Assembly: GCF_002950945.1 (NCBI RefSeq) | Contig: NZ_CP012673.1 | Coordinates: 558,001-622,000, forward strand | DNA from: Sorangium cellulosum | GTDB taxonomy: Bacteria; Myxococcota_A; Polyangia; Polyangiales; Polyangiaceae | DNA length: 64,000 nucleotides | Direction: 5' to 3' | The notes under the pieces: model-generated | Database searches by the model: none | What the model saw: the letters and a program-made list of their open reading frames with translations, nothing else | Told to the model about the DNA's origin: nothing | Program-made: the position numbers and the translations under genes | In this document: one piece after another, positions 60,937 through 64,000 of the stretch | Position numbering within the stretch: position 1 is the stretch's first letter | How the letters are laid out: each line of letters opens with the position of its first letter

Positions 60937-61192
60937 CGCCGTGGGGAGGGTCCGCGCTCGCCGACGTGGCGCGGGTGGGCGCGCCCAGCACCGAGCAAGG
61001 TACCATAAGCTTCCAGTCCTCTCCACGTCTCAGGCGCGCCTTGTGTGGCGCGCACCATAACGTCCCAGCCGGCATGGCCCGAAGCGAGACATGCCGGGCG
61101 GTGTCCCCTGCGCAAGCTCCCTCGCCCCAGTCTTGCCGATTGGCCAGCGCCCACCCGCGCCACGTCGGCGAGCGCGGACCCTCCCCACGGCG
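60937..61192. repeat. 256-bp element with perfect 46-bp terminal inverted repeats
   Basis: The 46-bp arm at 60937-60982 is exactly complementary to that at 61147-61192; the 164-bp centre has an internal 8-bp inverted repeat (CCGGCATG at 61069-61076 and CATGCCGG at 61090-61097). It lies in the 361-bp gap between a GAF gene and a C-type lectin gene, both on the minus strand. Arms this long and perfect are unlikely to be random. No open frame spans it. Flanking target duplications were not found. It could be a MITE-like element, a cruciform or a long hairpin RNA. Confidence 0.85.
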
Positions 61193-61249
61193 CGCTCCGC
61201 TCGGAACGCCCCCCTCGCGTCCGGTCGCGTCCCGCCGTGAGTCAGCCCG

Positions 61250-62230
61250 TCAGTCCGACTCGCAGATATACCGCAGGTGCAGCGAGCACGGCTCGTCGTT
61301 CCACCCGAGCTCCGGATAGAACCGGTTCAGCTGCGCGCAGTCCTCGCCGCTCCCGGCGTCGTTCGGCTCCCCCGCGTACCAGTTCGTGTAGCCGGCAGGC
61401 TCCCCGCTGTCCCACACGAAGTTGCCCTCGGCCCCCCTGTCGTTCAGCCCGATCCACCACTTCTGCGTCGAGAGCGCGCTCGCGAGCCCGTAGACCCACG
61501 CCTCCTCCGCCGCGTCGTTGATCGTGACCAGGCTCTTGCCCTCGCTCGCGCAGCTCGCCCGCGCGTCGTTCCACGACTGCTGGCCGTCGCAGAACAGGTA
61601 CTCGTGGCCGCCGTACGTGTGCACATCACACGTCGACCCGTCGCAGACGAGGATCGTGTGCTCGCACAGGACCGACTGCACCGTCTCGCCGACGACGATG
61701 TCCACGTAGAAATAGATCGTCTGCTCGACGCACTCGTCCGGGAGCGACTGCGGCTGCGCGGTGGGCGCGCCGCTCCGGTGCTCCCGCGCGATCATCCGCT
61801 CCACCTCCAGCGCCGCGATGTCGTCCGCGGTGAGCTCGGCGAAGTTCGAGGGATCCGCCGTGATCCGGAGGCGCCCGTCCTGCGCGTCCAGCGGGCTGTA
61901 CGGGTGCGAGAACAGCGGCGCCATCGCCGCTGCCATCTGCGCCTTCCCCTGCTCGCCGAAGTCGAGATCGACGCGCCCCAGGTCGAGGCCCTCGAACGCG
62001 ACGTGGTACATCACCTCGCGCGCGCGCAGGTCGACCGAGAGCCGCTCACCAGGGGACAGGCGCGCGACGCTGTCGGCGCTGATCTGCACGTTCCTGACGG
62101 CTCCGTCCTCCTCGGCCTCCGCCCCGCCGGGCCCGGCGACGCTGCAGCCGGCGAGGGCGGCCGCGGGCAGCGCGGCCGCGGTGAGGGGAAACGCCAGCAA
62201 ACGGGTGATACGGGCGAGCTGTCTGATCAT
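61250..62230 (-). CDS. C-type lectin domain lipoprotein
   Basis: A 326-residue lipoprotein with lipobox AALAGC (Cys29). A spacer domain of unknown fold spans about 30-200. The C-type lectin domain occupies the last about 120 residues: the opening HEYLFCDGQQSWNDARASC, WWIGLND, YAGEPNDAG with EPN (the mannose-type Ca2+ site), GWNDEPC, and the last Cys in YICES. So it probably binds mannose-type sugars with calcium at the surface. ATG 62230 has GGAGGG 4 bases upstream. A 46-bp inverted repeat element follows it on the downstream side. Confidence 0.9.
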   Translation of the reverse strand: MIRQLARITRLLAFPLTAAALPAAALAGCSVAGPGGAEAEEDGAVRNVQISADSVARLSPGERLSVDLRAREVMYHVAFEGLDLGRVDLDFGEQGKAQMAAAMAPLFSHPYSPLDAQDGRLRITADPSNFAELTADDIAALEVERMIAREHRSGAPTAQPQSLPDECVEQTIYFYVDIVVGETVQSVLCEHTILVCDGSTCDVHTYGGHEYLFCDGQQSWNDARASCASEGKSLVTINDAAEEAWVYGLASALSTQKWWIGLNDRGAEGNFVWDSGEPAGYTNWYAGEPNDAGSGEDCAQLNRFYPELGWNDEPCSLHLRYICESD

Positions 62231-62610
62231 GATCCCTCCAGAGGTGATGAAGCCTGTCGGCGAGCCGCATTGTCGGGACAGAGCGCGACGCGTCACGCTC
62301 CCGGACCCTCGCCATGGCGGCGGAGAGGAGCCTCCCCAGAGGCCCGCCGCGCTCCGAGCCGGGCGTGATGTCCCAGAGGGGCGCCGGGGCCCGGCCTCCC
62401 CCCTGGCCACGGCGCGTCCTGCCCTGTCGATGTCGCTGTCGGGTGAGGCACGCTCACCGTCTCCATGCATGGAGCGAGTGACTGCCACCCTATCCGCTAG
62501 ATCGCGAGTATGCGGACAGCGCGGCTTCAAGCCAAGGAGAAAATAGCGGCTCTCGATGTTCGGGGGGAAGGTGTCCGGGCGTGTGCGTCCTCACGGTCAC
62601 GCCCGCACAC
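62231..62610. other. Intergenic region with a 14-bp perfect palindrome
   Basis: A 380-bp gap on the minus strand between the kinase end and the lectin start. CTCCATGCATGGAG (62461-62474) is a perfect palindrome, and GGTGAG (62442-62447) with CTCACC (62453-62458) forms a 6-bp hairpin that could be a terminator for the kinase. The palindrome may be a regulator's site for the lectin gene. No gene is present. Confidence 0.5.

Positions 62611-64000
<1,390 letters not shown>

Overview
The window reads as chromosomal DNA of a myxobacterium, most likely of the Sorangium/Polyangiaceae type. The evidence is a base composition around 70% G+C by eye with strong GC-ending codon use, a secreted protein ending in a MYXO-CTERM sorting tail (25980-27956), a Ser/Thr kinase fused to a sulfatase-modifying-factor (FGE) domain, a DUF6531/RHS protein, very large PAS/GAF histidine kinases, and many cysteine-anchored lipoproteins with Gly-, Gln- or Cys-rich low-complexity parts. 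No rRNA, tRNA, CRISPR array, phage or complete insertion sequence was found.

Layout. 1-4.5 kb: truncated serine hydrolase, alpha/beta hydrolase, an iclR-aminotransferase pair with an IclR-like operator touching the start codon, and a LysR regulator. 4.5-9.1 kb: three 18-bp AT-rich iterons, then a translationally coupled heterodimeric ABC exporter with one degenerate and one canonical ATPase half, ended by a hairpin, then a 43-residue lysine-rich protein. 9.3-14.5 kb: SnoaL-like protein, EamA transporter, acyl-CoA dehydrogenase-like protein, NAGPA-type glycosidase, Cys-rich lipoprotein, cupin. 14.8-17.1 kb: RHS gene with an apparent -1 frameshift at a run of seven G, coupled by TGATG to an unrecognised gene. 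17.3-22.5 kb: TetR-P450 operon with an operator palindrome over the start, MBL hydrolase, di-haem lipoprotein and a divergent LysR. 22.5-30 kb: PAS kinase, MYXO-CTERM protein, Gfo/Idh oxidoreductase, zinc-ribbon protein. 30-35.6 kb: lipoproteins, SDR lacking the catalytic Tyr, DUF4142 lipoprotein with long Gln/Lys repeat tracts, CPBP protease. 35.7-42.7 kb: 1104-residue sensor kinase, then a divergent FHA regulator and Ser/Thr kinase-FGE pair, a plausible phospho-signalling unit. 42.7-44.8 kb: less GC-rich orphan and ricin-type lectin, then a DUF433 antitoxin with a broken DUF5615 toxin. 44.8-50.7 kb: AddB-like nuclease, Rpn-type nuclease, a decayed second copy of part of addB, and a deaminase-only RibD. 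50.9-64 kb: secreted trypsin-like protease, beta-propeller/di-haem protein, ATC hydrolase, AmrS radical SAM enzyme, 1018-residue carboxypeptidase-regulatory-like/PDZ protein, GAF protein, an element with perfect 46-bp inverted repeats, C-type lectin lipoprotein, and a response-regulator/kinase hybrid running off the right edge.

The genes form several short, independent units rather than one pathway. Sensing and regulation (three histidine kinases, Ser/Thr kinase, FHA, IclR, TetR, two LysR) and the cell surface or secretion (at least eight predicted lipoproteins or secreted proteins) dominate. The most unusual items are the RHS frameshift with its coupled neighbour, the 46-bp inverted-repeat element, the addB duplicate beside a recombination-promoting-type nuclease, the 18-bp iterons and the DUF4142 repeat protein.
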